Positions 1-10,556 of a stretch of DNA of 64,000 bases are shown here, piece after piece. Origin of the DNA: Solibacteraceae bacterium (GTDB lineage Bacteria; Acidobacteriota; Terriglobia; Bryobacterales; Bryobacteraceae); assembly GCA_026984795.1 (NCBI GenBank), contig JALSRK010000060.1:1-64000 (forward strand), written 5' to 3'. Numbering within the stretch: position 1 is the first letter of the stretch; every line of letters begins with the position of its first letter. The translations under genes were made by a program, and so were the position numbers. The notes under the pieces were generated by a model. It had not been told where the DNA came from. It worked only from the letters and a program-made list of their open reading frames with translations, and did no database searches.

Positions 1-2283
1 CCCAAGGTGACGATCGTCGTCTACCAGCCCCAGGCCGATGCCCTGGCGGGCAACCGCCTCACCGGCCGCGCCGCCTTCATGGTCAAGCCGAAAGAGAAAG
101 GCCCGGACGGCAAGGAGCAGGAGCCGATCTTCGGCGTCTTCTGGATGGAGGCCAGGATCTCTACTGACCGCGACGCCCGGCTGGTGACGCTGCACGAGCT
201 GAAGGTGACCCGGGTGCGTTTCCCCGACATCACCGACGAACAGGAGAAGAAGTTCGCCGGCATCGTCGGGCCCCGGATCAAGGAGTGGTACCCGGTCTTC
301 TCGCTCGACGCGCTGACCACCGGCCTGGCGGCGGCCCGCGAGGAGCAGGCGGCGGCGGCCGACCTCAAGATGGATCCGCCGAAGATCATCGTCACCACCG
401 AATCGGCCGAGCTGGTGCAGATCAACGGCGACCCGATCCTCCGGCCCATCAAGGAGACCAAGCTCGAGCGGGTGGTGAACACGCCGTTCCTGATGGTCTT
501 CGACCCCGGGACGAAGCTCTACTGGCTCAACGCCGGCTACGTCTGGTACCGCTCCTCGCAGGTGAAGGGCGACTGGAAGATCGCCCCGCCGCCGGCCGAC
601 GTCCGGGAGCTGGCCCCGGAGGAGGCGGTGGCCGAAGCCGGCGTCGAGCGGCCGCAGCCGGGCACGAAGATGCCGAAGGTGGTGGTCGAGACGGAGCCTT
701 CCGAGCTGATTTCGATGGACGGCAAGCCGAACTACAAGCCGCTGGCGGGCAACGAGCTGCTCTACGTCGCCAACACCGAGGACGACGTACTGCTGGAGGT
801 GGGCTCCCAACGGCACTTCATCCTGCTCTCGGGCCGCTGGTACGCCAGCAAGGATCTGCAAAACGGGCCGTGGAGTTACGTCCGCCCGGACGCCCTGCCG
901 CCGGCCTTCGCCCGGATCCCGGCCGAATCGGACAAGGGCCACCTGCGGGCGCATGTCGCCGGCACCGAAGAGGCGCTCGACGCCATCATGGACAGCCAGA
1001 TTCCACAGACGGCGGCGGTGGAGCGCAAGAGCGCCAAGCTCGAGGTGGAATACGACGGCAAGCCGAAGTTCAAGCCGGTAGAGAACACCTCGATGCAGTA
1101 CGCCGAGAACACCGGCTCGTCGGTGCTGAAGATCGGCGACATGTACTACGTCGCCGAGCAAGGCGTCTGGTTCCGCTCGCGCCAGCCGGACGGCCCCTGG
1201 GAGCTGGCCGACTCGGTTCCCGACGAGGTGCAGAAGATCCCGCCCAACAACCCGAACTATACGGTCAAGTACGTCTACGTCTATGACTCGACGCCGGACG
1301 TCGTCTACGTCGGCTACACGCCCTCCTACACCGGCTGCTACCCGTACCACGGCTCGGTCGTCTACGGCACCGGCTGGTGGTATCACCCGTGGGTGAGCCC
1401 GCACCACTACTACGCGCGGCCCTGGTCGTTCGGCTTCCACGTGCGCTACAACCCGTGGACGGGCGGATGGGGCTTCGGCTTCTCCTTCGGCTACGGGCCT
1501 TTCAGCTTCAGCTTCGGCTGGGGCAGCGGCTGGTACGGCGGGCCCTGGTGGGGCGCCCGGCCGGGATGGTGGGGACCGGCGGGCTATTGGGGCGGCTACC
1601 GGCACGGCTTCGCCGCCGGCTACTGGGCCGGACGCCGCCACGGCTATGCCCGCGGCCGGTGGGGAGCCACCCGGCCCGTGCGCCCGGTCACGCGTCCCTA
1701 CCGCGCCAACCGGATGCTGCACAACCCGCAGACCCTGGCCGCCGTCCGCAGCCGCGACATCAACCGCCTGGCCCGGACCAACCTTTACTCGCGGCCCAGC
1801 CCCCGGGCCCGGATCAACGCCCGCACCAGCGTGCCGCGGACGGACCGCTCGCGAGTGGCCCGCAGCTACGGCAACAACGTCTTCGCCGACCGCAACGGCA
1901 ACGTCTACCGGCGGACCGAGGGCGGCTGGGAGCGCCGCGAAGGCCGCCAGTGGAAGCCCGCCACGGGAACGCCGGGAACCCGGGACCGGATCCAGGCCGG
2001 ACAGACGCAGCCGAGCACCGGGGGGAAAGTCCTGCCGGGGCAGACGCGGCCCACCACCCGGGATCGGGTACAGCCGGGACAAGCGCGCCCAGCGACCCGG
2101 CCTTCGACCACGGTGCAGCCCACGACCCGCCAGCGGCCTTCTACCGCGACGCGCCAGAGCCGCAGCCGCCTGGACCGCGACTATCAAGCCCGGCAGCGAT
2201 CGACCCAGCGCAGCCGCAGCTACCAGCGCTCCCCCACGCCGCGCAGCCGGCCCACCCGGGCCCCAAGGATGCGCCGCCGCTGA
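1..2283 (+). CDS. Large repeat-containing protein with aromatic/Gly-rich and basic C-terminal parts (5' end cut)
   Basis: The reading frame is open to the window edge, so the true start is missing; the first in-frame GTG is at 7. Counting from that GTG, three related segments of about 75 residues start near residues 126, 224 and 344. They share the pattern K-hydrophobic-V-x-x-E, then G-K/D-P, then Y/V-x-N-T, then a W-Y/F-x-S segment and a G-P-W/D-W. After residue 430 the protein becomes extremely rich in Gly, Tyr, Trp and His (about 450-560), and the last 190 residues are Arg/Thr/Ser/Pro-rich and strongly basic. No catalytic motif is visible. The composition suggests a surface or envelope protein, with the aromatic part sticky or membrane-associated and the basic tail binding polymer; this is inference. 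Its 3' end faces uxaC, transcribed convergently 57 bp away. Confidence 0.75.
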   Translation, partial: PKVTIVVYQPQADALAGNRLTGRAAFMVKPKEKGPDGKEQEPIFGVFWMEARISTDRDARLVTLHELKVTRVRFPDITDEQEKKFAGIVGPRIKEWYPVFSLDALTTGLAAAREEQAAAADLKMDPPKIIVTTESAELVQINGDPILRPIKETKLERVVNTPFLMVFDPGTKLYWLNAGYVWYRSSQVKGDWKIAPPPADVRELAPEEAVAEAGVERPQPGTKMPKVVVETEPSELISMDGKPNYKPLAGNELLYVANTEDDVLLEVGSQRHFILLSGRWYASKDLQNGPWSYVRPDALPPAFARIPAESDKGHLRAHVAGTEEALDAIMDSQIPQTAAVERKSAKLEVEYDGKPKFKPVENTSMQYAENTGSSVLKIGDMYYVAEQGVWFRSRQPDGPWELADSVPDEVQKIPPNNPNYTVKYVYVYDSTPDVVYVGYTPSYTGCYPYHGSVVYGTGWWYHPWVSPHHYYARPWSFGFHVRYNPWTGGWGFGFSFGYGPFSFSFGWGSGWYGGPWWGARPGWWGPAGYWGGYRHGFAAGYWAGRRHGYARGRWGATRPVRPVTRPYRANRMLHNPQTLAAVRSRDINRLARTNLYSRPSPRARINARTSVPRTDRSRVARSYGNNVFADRNGNVYRRTEGGWERREGRQWKPATGTPGTRDRIQAGQTQPSTGGKVLPGQTRPTTRDRVQPGQARPATRPSTTVQPTTRQRPSTATRQSRSRLDRDYQARQRSTQRSRSYQRSPTPRSRPTRAPRMRRR

Positions 2284-2340
2284 GGGCGGCGCCGCCGGCA
2301 ACGTAGAGATCGGGCCGCAGCCCGCTGGCGTCCGGCGCTT

Positions 2341-3738
2341 TTACATCGGGAACCGGAAGTAGCGCTCGGCGTTTGCGTAGCAGATATCTTCCACCATGCG
2401 GCCCACCGCCGGGGTGTCGGGGATCTCTCCGTTCTCGATGTCCCGGCCCAGCAGATTGCAGAGCACTCGGCGGAAGTACTCGTGGCGGGGGTAGGAGAGG
2501 AACGAGCGCGAATCGGTCAGCATCCCGATGAAACGCGACAGCAACCCCACCGCCGAGAGCGCGTTGAGCTGCCACTCCATGCCTTCCTTCTGGTCCAGAT
2601 GCCACCAGCCGCTGCCGTACTGCATGCGGCCGGGGCTGCCGCCCTGGAAACAGGCCATCAGCGTGGCGAAGGCGTAGTTGTCGGCGGGATTGAGGTTGTA
2701 GACGATGATCTGCGGCAGGGCGTTTTCCTGATCGAGCCGGTCCAGGTAGCTGGCCAGCTTGTCCACCTGGGGCCAGTCGCCGATCGAGTCGAAGCCGGTG
2801 TCCGGGCCCAGCTCCATGTACTTGCGGGTGTTGACGTTGCGCTTGGCGCCCAGGTGGAGCTGTTTGGTCCAGCCCTTCTCGGCGTCGAGGCGGCCGAAGT
2901 AGAGCATCATGAAGGAGGCGAACAGCTCGTGGTCCTCGGGGCTGGCGGCGTGGCCCTCGCGGGTGCGCTCGAAGATGCGGGCCGCGGTGGCCTCCGGACA
3001 AGCGCCGGCGAAGCAGTAGTTCAAACCGTGGTCCGAGAGCCGGCAGCCCAGCTCATGGAAGGCGTCGTGGCGCCGCTGCAGCGCGTCGAGGAAGTCCTGG
3101 AAGCTGCGGATCTCGACGTTGCTAGCCGCTTGCAGCCGGTCCACCCAGGCGTTGAATCCTTCCGGATGGTTCACGCCCAGGGCCTTGTCGGGGCGGAAGG
3201 CGGGGAAAACTTTGGTTTCGAGATCCGAGGCGGCGATCTGCCGGTGCCACTCGAGCGAATCGGCGGGATCGTCGGTGGTGCAGAGCGCCTTGACGCGGAA
3301 CTTCTTCAGGATGCCGTGGGCCGTCAGCTCGTCGGAGGCCAACCGCTCGTTGGCCCGCTTCCAGATCCCGGGCGCGGTGGTTTCATCCAATAGCTCGTCG
3401 ATATCGAAGTAGCGCTTCAGCTCCAGGTGCGTCCAGTGGTAGAGCGGGTTGCGCATCGTGTGCGGCACCGTGGCCGCCCAGGCCAGGAACTTCTCATAGG
3501 GCGTGGCGTCGCCGGTGCAGTAGCGCTCCTCGACGCCGTTGGCCCGCATGGCCCGCCACTTGTAATGGTCGCCCTCGAGCCAGATCTCGAACAGGTTGCG
3601 GAACCGCCGGTTCTCGGCGATGTCCTTCGGCGGCAGGTGGCAGTGGTAGTCGAGGATCGGCTGGGGGGCGGCGTGCTCGTGGTAGAGCCGCCGCGCCGGC
3701 TCGTTCGTCAGCAGGAAGTCGTCGTGGATGAATGCCAT
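2341..3738 (-). CDS. uxaC: Glucuronate (uronate) isomerase
   Basis: Cytoplasmic enzyme that interconverts D-glucuronate with D-fructuronate and D-galacturonate with D-tagaturonate, the first step of hexuronate catabolism. The protein is 465 aa, close to the E. coli enzyme (about 470 aa). It has the family N-terminus with the metal-binding H-C-H at residues 32-34 followed by the conserved L-P-P-K-D segment, and it is collinear with UxaC over its full length. It is the second gene of a minus-strand pair: uxaE ends 53 bp upstream, so the two are probably cotranscribed. UxaC and UxaE together would join the glucuronate and galacturonate branches. No dehydrogenase (UxaB) or dehydratase (UxaA) lies beside them. 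Confidence 0.93.
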   Translation of the reverse strand: MAFIHDDFLLTNEPARRLYHEHAAPQPILDYHCHLPPKDIAENRRFRNLFEIWLEGDHYKWRAMRANGVEERYCTGDATPYEKFLAWAATVPHTMRNPLYHWTHLELKRYFDIDELLDETTAPGIWKRANERLASDELTAHGILKKFRVKALCTTDDPADSLEWHRQIAASDLETKVFPAFRPDKALGVNHPEGFNAWVDRLQAASNVEIRSFQDFLDALQRRHDAFHELGCRLSDHGLNYCFAGACPEATAARIFERTREGHAASPEDHELFASFMMLYFGRLDAEKGWTKQLHLGAKRNVNTRKYMELGPDTGFDSIGDWPQVDKLASYLDRLDQENALPQIIVYNLNPADNYAFATLMACFQGGSPGRMQYGSGWWHLDQKEGMEWQLNALSAVGLLSRFIGMLTDSRSFLSYPRHEYFRRVLCNLLGRDIENGEIPDTPAVGRMVEDICYANAERYFRFPM

Positions 3739-3791
3739 GGTTTCCAGTCCCTACTTCTTCCAGGATATTGCCCGTGGGCGGAGGCCGGCGC

Positions 3792-5006
3792 TCAGTCGAG
3801 AAACAGCGGCCGGATGTGGCGCTCGAAGAGATTCTCCGTCACGTTGCGCGCCACCGTCTCCCGGCAGGCCTCCAGCATATCCAGGTACCGGCGGCCCATC
3901 TTGGCGGCGATCTTGTAGCCCACGTGCAGCAACTGGCGGAAGTGCGGGTTGAAGGCCGGGTTCGAGGGGTCGTGGCGCAGCGCCGCGGCGTACTCGCCCT
4001 CGTTCCAGGCATCGACCTCGTCCGGGGCGGGCAGACGCGCCGGGTCGATGTCGATCACCGCCGCGTACGGGGCGCACAGCTCTTCCCGCCTGGCGTAGGC
4101 CTCCCGGTAGATCTCCTTGGCCAGGGCCAGGCCCTCGCCGCCGGCCTCGGCCAGCCCGACGAGTTCCTCGAGCCAGGTGGTGCCGGCGGTCTTCAGGTGC
4201 AGGCCGGCGCCGTACTTGCGGATCACCTCGCGAATGGGCCCGTAGAGAGAGAACTTGTCGGAGCCGGAATGCACGCTGAGCTTGAGCTCCTCGGTCAGGC
4301 CGTAGCGGCTGGCGGCGACGCTCAGGATGTTCACGTCCTCCTCGAACTCCCGGGTGAACTGTTCCACGTCGCCCACGTAGTCCACGCCCTTGTTGAACCG
4401 TCCCGAGAACTTCGGCGCGATGGTCTGGACCGGAACCCCCTCGTCGGCCAGCGCCGCCAGGATCACCATCAGCTCCCGAGGGGTCTGGGGCTTTTCGGTC
4501 TCGTCCATGGAGACCTCCACCACGAACGTTCCTTCGCCTTTGCGGGAAGCGATGTAGCGGTAGATCTGCGCCGCTTCCTTCACCGCGGCGAGATAGCGCC
4601 CGGCCACGGCGGCGACGTCGCCGGCCAGGCCCAGCTCGTCGTGCTTGCGGACGAAGGCTTCGATGTCGGCCGACTCCGCCGGCCGGCCGATGGCATCGGC
4701 CACGTCGATGGTGAAGAAGTCGCAGGGGGCGAGGAAGGCGTCCACGTTCGTGAGGTTGATGTGGTCGGCGTCCACGAAGTAGGGGCGCCGCCAGCCGAGC
4801 CGTTCCACGGCGGCGTCGGCGGCTTCGCGCTGGCTCGTCGGCTCAGTGCCGATGATGGTGTGCTCGCGGTGGGACTTGTTCCACACCGGGGTCACCTCGA
4901 CGCCCCGCTCGGCGGCCGTCATGCAGGCCCGGAGCTGGGGCTCGGCCTCCCGGGCGAAGCGGTCGCCGACGCCGAAGGAGTACTTGGGCAGATGCAGCGT
5001 GTTCAT
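3792..5006 (-). CDS. uxaE: Tagaturonate/fructuronate epimerase
   Basis: The 404-aa protein matches the tagaturonate epimerase family first described for the Thermotoga hexuronate pathway. It epimerises D-tagaturonate to D-fructuronate, letting galacturonate enter the fructuronate/mannonate route without tagaturonate reductase. Features that fit include an N-terminal segment with Y-S-F-G-V-G-D-R-F, several conserved Asp/His/Glu clusters (for example V-D-A-D-H-I near residue 99), the K-F-S-G-R-F-N-K-G-V-D-Y segment in the middle and the S-V-H-S-G-S-D-K-F stretch near residue 264, as expected for a metal-dependent barrel enzyme. It is the promoter-proximal gene of the uxaE-uxaC pair, 98 bp after xseA on the same strand. 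Assignment rests on family recognition plus the uxaC neighbour. Confidence 0.85.
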   Translation of the reverse strand: MNTLHLPKYSFGVGDRFAREAEPQLRACMTAAERGVEVTPVWNKSHREHTIIGTEPTSQREAADAAVERLGWRRPYFVDADHINLTNVDAFLAPCDFFTIDVADAIGRPAESADIEAFVRKHDELGLAGDVAAVAGRYLAAVKEAAQIYRYIASRKGEGTFVVEVSMDETEKPQTPRELMVILAALADEGVPVQTIAPKFSGRFNKGVDYVGDVEQFTREFEEDVNILSVAASRYGLTEELKLSVHSGSDKFSLYGPIREVIRKYGAGLHLKTAGTTWLEELVGLAEAGGEGLALAKEIYREAYARREELCAPYAAVIDIDPARLPAPDEVDAWNEGEYAAALRHDPSNPAFNPHFRQLLHVGYKIAAKMGRRYLDMLEACRETVARNVTENLFERHIRPLFLD

Positions 5007-5104
5007 GGGCTCTCACCGAAGGTATCAGTGTATCGAAGGCCCAGGCCGCCGCCCGCAGCGCGTTCTACCGCCGCCCCCGGCCAGCCTCCCCAGGCGCGGC
5101 CCGC

Positions 5105-6469
5105 TCAGCTTTCCGGCTCGGACTCGTTCACGGTAACCCCCAGCCGACCCCGGTGCAGCCGGACGCGCAGGGATGAGCCCACCGGCGCCTCTTCGGCGCG
5201 GCGGATCACCTTGCCGGAGGCGTCCTGGACGATGGCGTAGCCGCGCTCGAGCACCCGGAGCGGGCTGATCTGCTCCAGGGCGGCGGCCAGGGGATCGAGG
5301 CGCGTCCGGGCCTGGCTGAGGCGGCTGCGCACAGCCGCGGCCAGGGCCGCCCGCACGGCCTGCAGCCGCCGCCGGACCTCAGCCAGCTCGAGCCGCAGGT
5401 CCTTCCGCCGCAGCGCCCGGTCCGCCTCCTGCCAGCGGCGGCGGGCCCCCTCGAGCCGCCGGCGGACGGCGTCGCGAAGGCGGAATTCCAGCTCGTCCAC
5501 CCGCTGCTGGCTCTGCCCGATGCGCCGCCGCAGGAGCCCGGCGGCTCGTTCGACGCCCCGCTCGTGCAGCCGGTTCCAGGCTTGCGAGAGCCGGTAGCGG
5601 AGAGCCTGGCCGAGTTTGCGCCGCAGGCCGTCCACGGTGCGCAGTACCTCTTCGCGGTCCGGGGCCACCAGTTCGGCGGCGGCCGAGGGGGTGGGCGCCC
5701 GCAGGTCGGCGACGAAGTCGGCGATGGTGAAGTCGGTCTCGTGGCCCACCGCCGAAACCACGGGGACCGGGCAGGCGGCGATGGCCCGGGCGACGGCCTC
5801 CTCGTTGAACGTCCAGAGGTCCTCGAGCGAGCCGCCGCCCCGGCCGACGATCACCACGTCCGGCCAGCCGGACCGGCCGAAGTATTCGATGCCTTCGACG
5901 ACCGCCGCCGCCGACCCTTCGCCCTGCACCAGCGCTGGATAGAGCCTGATGTGCAGGCCGGGCCAGCGGCGGGTGAGCACGTGGATCAGGTCCCGGATGG
6001 CCGCGCCCGACGGTGAGGTGACGATGCCGACCCGCTGAGGAAAGCGCGGCAGCGGCCGTTTCCTCTCCTGGGCGAAGAGGCCCTCGGCCTCGAGCTTCTT
6101 CTTGAGCTGCTCGAAGGCGAGCTGCAGCGCCCCCAGCCCCTGGGGCTCGAGGGCTTCGACGATCAACTGGTATTGTCCCCGCGGCGCATAGACGTCGATG
6201 CGGCCCCGGGCCAGCACCGCCACGCCGTCCTCAGGCTTGAAGCGCAGCGTCCGGGCGTAGCTGCGCCAGCAGGCGCACTGGATCTGCGCCTCGGCGTCCT
6301 TCAGAGTGAAGTAGTAGTGGCCGCTGGCCGCCTGCCTGGTCCCGGAGATTTCGCCGGCCACCCAGACGTCGAAGAACTCCTCCTCGAGCAGGTTCTTGAT
6401 GGCGGCGGTCAGCTCCGCCACCGTGTAGATGCGGCGCTGGGGCTCCCAACTGATCAGAAGCTGTTCCAT
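5105..6469 (-). CDS. xseA: Exodeoxyribonuclease VII large subunit
   Basis: Catalytic subunit of exonuclease VII, which cuts single-stranded DNA into oligonucleotides. I start it at the ATG at 6469, giving 454 aa that begin directly before the R-R-I-Y-T-V-A-E-L segment typical of XseA; upstream in-frame codons would add an unrelated Arg-rich tail. The N-terminal OB fold (about residues 1-100) is followed by the nuclease domain, with the G-I-V-T-S-P-S-G-A-A segment, the G-R-G-G-G-S-L-E-D-L-W motif and the V-G-H-E-T-D-F-T motif, and then a long Arg/Leu-rich coiled-coil region that binds small subunits. The small subunit gene xseB is not next to it in this window. Confidence 0.95.
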   Translation of the reverse strand: MEQLLISWEPQRRIYTVAELTAAIKNLLEEEFFDVWVAGEISGTRQAASGHYYFTLKDAEAQIQCACWRSYARTLRFKPEDGVAVLARGRIDVYAPRGQYQLIVEALEPQGLGALQLAFEQLKKKLEAEGLFAQERKRPLPRFPQRVGIVTSPSGAAIRDLIHVLTRRWPGLHIRLYPALVQGEGSAAAVVEGIEYFGRSGWPDVVIVGRGGGSLEDLWTFNEEAVARAIAACPVPVVSAVGHETDFTIADFVADLRAPTPSAAAELVAPDREEVLRTVDGLRRKLGQALRYRLSQAWNRLHERGVERAAGLLRRRIGQSQQRVDELEFRLRDAVRRRLEGARRRWQEADRALRRKDLRLELAEVRRRLQAVRAALAAAVRSRLSQARTRLDPLAAALEQISPLRVLERGYAIVQDASGKVIRRAEEAPVGSSLRVRLHRGRLGVTVNESEPES

Positions 6470-6660
6470 CCGCTTCGCCGATCTCCATATCCACACTAGC
6501 GCACGCTCCGGGCGCCCGCGCCGCCCCAATCAGCTTCCGGTTCCGCGAAGGCGGAGCCCGCCACGGCCTGGCGACCCGCGGCAGCTTTGGGGCATAGGTT
6601 ACAAACGCTAGAGCCGCTCTTCTGAAAGGCGGATACACTGGGAAGTCAGAGGGGGGCCAC

Positions 6661-7614
6661 ATGGATAGACGAACCTTCTTGCAACTTACGGCGGCTTTGG
6701 CGGCCGACGCCCACGCTCTCGCCGCGGCCGGGATGCCGGCCCGGAAGCTGGGCAGGACGGACCTGACGGTTTCGCGCATCACCGTCGGCGGCTATCATTT
6801 CCTGGCCGGGGGCGAGGAAGAGGCGATCCGCATCGTCCACCGGGCCATCGACCTCGGCATCAACTTCTTCGACTGCGCGCACAAGTACCGCGGCGGCCGC
6901 AGCGACGAGGTCTACGGCAAAGCTCTCGCCGGCGGGCTCCGCCGGCGCGTCCTGTTGATGTCGAAGGCCGAGCGCCGGGACCGCGCCGGCGCCATGCGCC
7001 AGCTCGAGGAGACCCTGCGCCGCATGAGGACCGACTACCTCGACCTCTGGCAGTGCCACGAGGTCTCCACCCAGGACGAAGTGGACCGCATCCTCGCCCC
7101 GGGCGGCGCCCTCGAAGCCTTCGCCGAGGCCAAGAAACAGGGCAAGGCGCGCTACATCGGCTTTACCGGCCACCGCGACCCGGCGGTGCACGAGCGCCTG
7201 CTCGAAGCCTTCGACGGCTGGGACACGGTGCAGCACCCCGTCAATCTGATCGATCCGCACTACCTGAGCTTCACGCGCCGGGTGCTGCCGCGGGTTCGGG
7301 AGCGCGGCCTGGGCGCCATCGGGATGAAGTCGAACGCCATGGGCTCGATCACGCGGAACGGCGTGGCCAGGATCGCCGAGTGCCTGCGGTTCGCCTGGTC
7401 GCAGCCGATCGACACGCTGGTCTCCGGCGTCGAGACGGTGGGGCAGCTCGAGGAGAACGTCGCCGCCTGCAAGGCGTTCCAGCCGATGAGCGAGGCCGAG
7501 ATCTCGGAGCTGCTCCAGCGCACGCGCCGGGGCCGCCACGGTCCGGAGATCGAGCGGTACAAGAAGCGGCGCGGCTCCGCCGCCTCGAGCCACGGCGACG
7601 GCGAGCCGGCCTGA
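6661..7614 (+). CDS. Aldo/keto reductase with Tat-like N-terminus
   Basis: A 317-aa NAD(P)H-dependent oxidoreductase of the aldo/keto reductase barrel family. The catalytic tetrad is visible as D71, Y76, K102 and H133. The N-terminus, M-D-R-R-T-F-L-Q-L-T, is a twin-arginine-like signal (R-R-x-F-L), though the hydrophobic stretch that follows is short and Ala-rich, so export is possible but unsure. A G-rich run serves as ribosome binding site just before the ATG, and a TACACT box lies 21 nt before the start. Divergent from xseA and convergent with tpl, which ends 12 bp away. Members of this Tat-type branch are common in Acidobacteriota and Planctomycetota; the substrate is unknown. Confidence 0.85.
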   Translation: MDRRTFLQLTAALAADAHALAAAGMPARKLGRTDLTVSRITVGGYHFLAGGEEEAIRIVHRAIDLGINFFDCAHKYRGGRSDEVYGKALAGGLRRRVLLMSKAERRDRAGAMRQLEETLRRMRTDYLDLWQCHEVSTQDEVDRILAPGGALEAFAEAKKQGKARYIGFTGHRDPAVHERLLEAFDGWDTVQHPVNLIDPHYLSFTRRVLPRVRERGLGAIGMKSNAMGSITRNGVARIAECLRFAWSQPIDTLVSGVETVGQLEENVAACKAFQPMSEAEISELLQRTRRGRHGPEIERYKKRRGSAASSHGDGEPA

Positions 7615-7626
7615 AGGCGAAAGGCA

Positions 7627-9844
<2,218 letters not shown>

Positions 9845-9909
9845 GATAAATTCGCCCCTCAGTATAGCCCCACGTCCGTGGGGGGATGAGGTCCTCTTCG
9901 GGGGGAGGT

Positions 9910-10068
9910 TCAAAGCTGCTCGCGTTTGTAAACCGCCCAGCTCTTCAGAGCCAGCCCGGCGAAATAGACAAGCATCGCCCACTGGAACGGCCCCTTCAGA
10001 ACGGCGATCGCGATGACGGCCAGGAAAGCGTAGGCAGCGAGAGCGTAATATAAGCGGCGGCGTGTCAT
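9910..10068 (-). CDS. Small membrane protein, 52 aa
   Basis: A short open frame from ATG at 10068 to TGA at 9910. The product starts M-T-R-R-R-L-Y-Y and has two hydrophobic stretches, roughly residues 9-24 and 29-43, with a charged turn (L-K-G-P-F-Q-W) between them and a basic tail ending K-R-E-Q-L. This is the pattern of a two-helix inner-membrane microprotein with positive-inside ends. A GGAG lies about 12 nt upstream of the ATG. The DUF1080 gene starts 65 bp downstream on the same strand. Codon usage is GC-rich and consistent with a real gene. Function unknown. Confidence 0.6.
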   Translation of the reverse strand: MTRRRLYYALAAYAFLAVIAIAVLKGPFQWAMLVYFAGLALKSWAVYKREQL

Positions 10069-10253
10069 CAGGGCGATACTCCAGCGGCGCCTGTCCCCTC
10101 ATTCACCTTAGTATGCGGTACCGCGCGTCTGAGAAGGTCCTGGAAATCTAACTCGGCAAAATCAGTCGTTCACCCGAGTCACAAAGGTGGTGGAAATCCC
10201 GGAAAATAACCGATGTAGTGAGTAGGGCCGAGGGTCTTCCGGCCACGGCCTGG

Positions 10254-10294
10254 GGCGTTTCACTTTGAAACTCGCTGTTCCAGAGTGAAACGCC
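10254..10294. repeat. Inverted repeat, 14-bp arms
   Basis: Arms at 10254-10267 (GGCGTTTCACTTTG) and 10281-10294 (CAGAGTGAAACGCC) pair with one mismatch around a 13-nt spacer. There is no T-run after it. It lies about 260 bp before the sigma factor start, so it could be an operator or an RNA hairpin in a long leader. Confidence 0.55.
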
Positions 10295-10309
10295 GGGCTC
10301 GCGCGGCGC

Positions 10310-10324
10310 GTTCCGAATCGGAAC
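10310..10324. repeat. Short near-perfect palindrome GTTCCGA-A-TCGGAAC
   Basis: Seven-base arms around a single central base, a typical size for a dimeric repressor or activator site. It lies 16 bp after the larger inverted repeat and about 230 bp before the sigma factor gene. Confidence 0.45.
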
Positions 10325-10556
10325 ACAGCGCTGCGGGGGCTGAGACAGATACGGTCTCACCGGGTCCCTGCCGGATGTCTCACCGGACGGATAACCGGCA
10401 CAGCAGAAACGTCTTAGCGCTTCGGTGACCAGGCTGGCGCCCGGGGAGGGGCGGGTCTGGCCGGCCGGTTGCACTATCTGCCGCGCGCGCCGGGAGCCGC
10501 ACCGCCGGTTGTTCCGCCCGAGACCCGGCCCGGCGTCGCGAGTGAGGTCTGTTGCC

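Larger units (their letters stand above)
10069..10556. other. Intergenic region with two inverted repeats, upstream of the sigma factor gene
   Basis: A 488-bp stretch between the divergently transcribed small membrane protein and the FliA-like sigma factor. I see no convincing gene. It holds two inverted repeats (listed separately) and a shorter TGAGAC/GTCTCA pair near 10340-10358, so it probably contains the promoters and control sites of both flanking genes. Confidence 0.5.
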
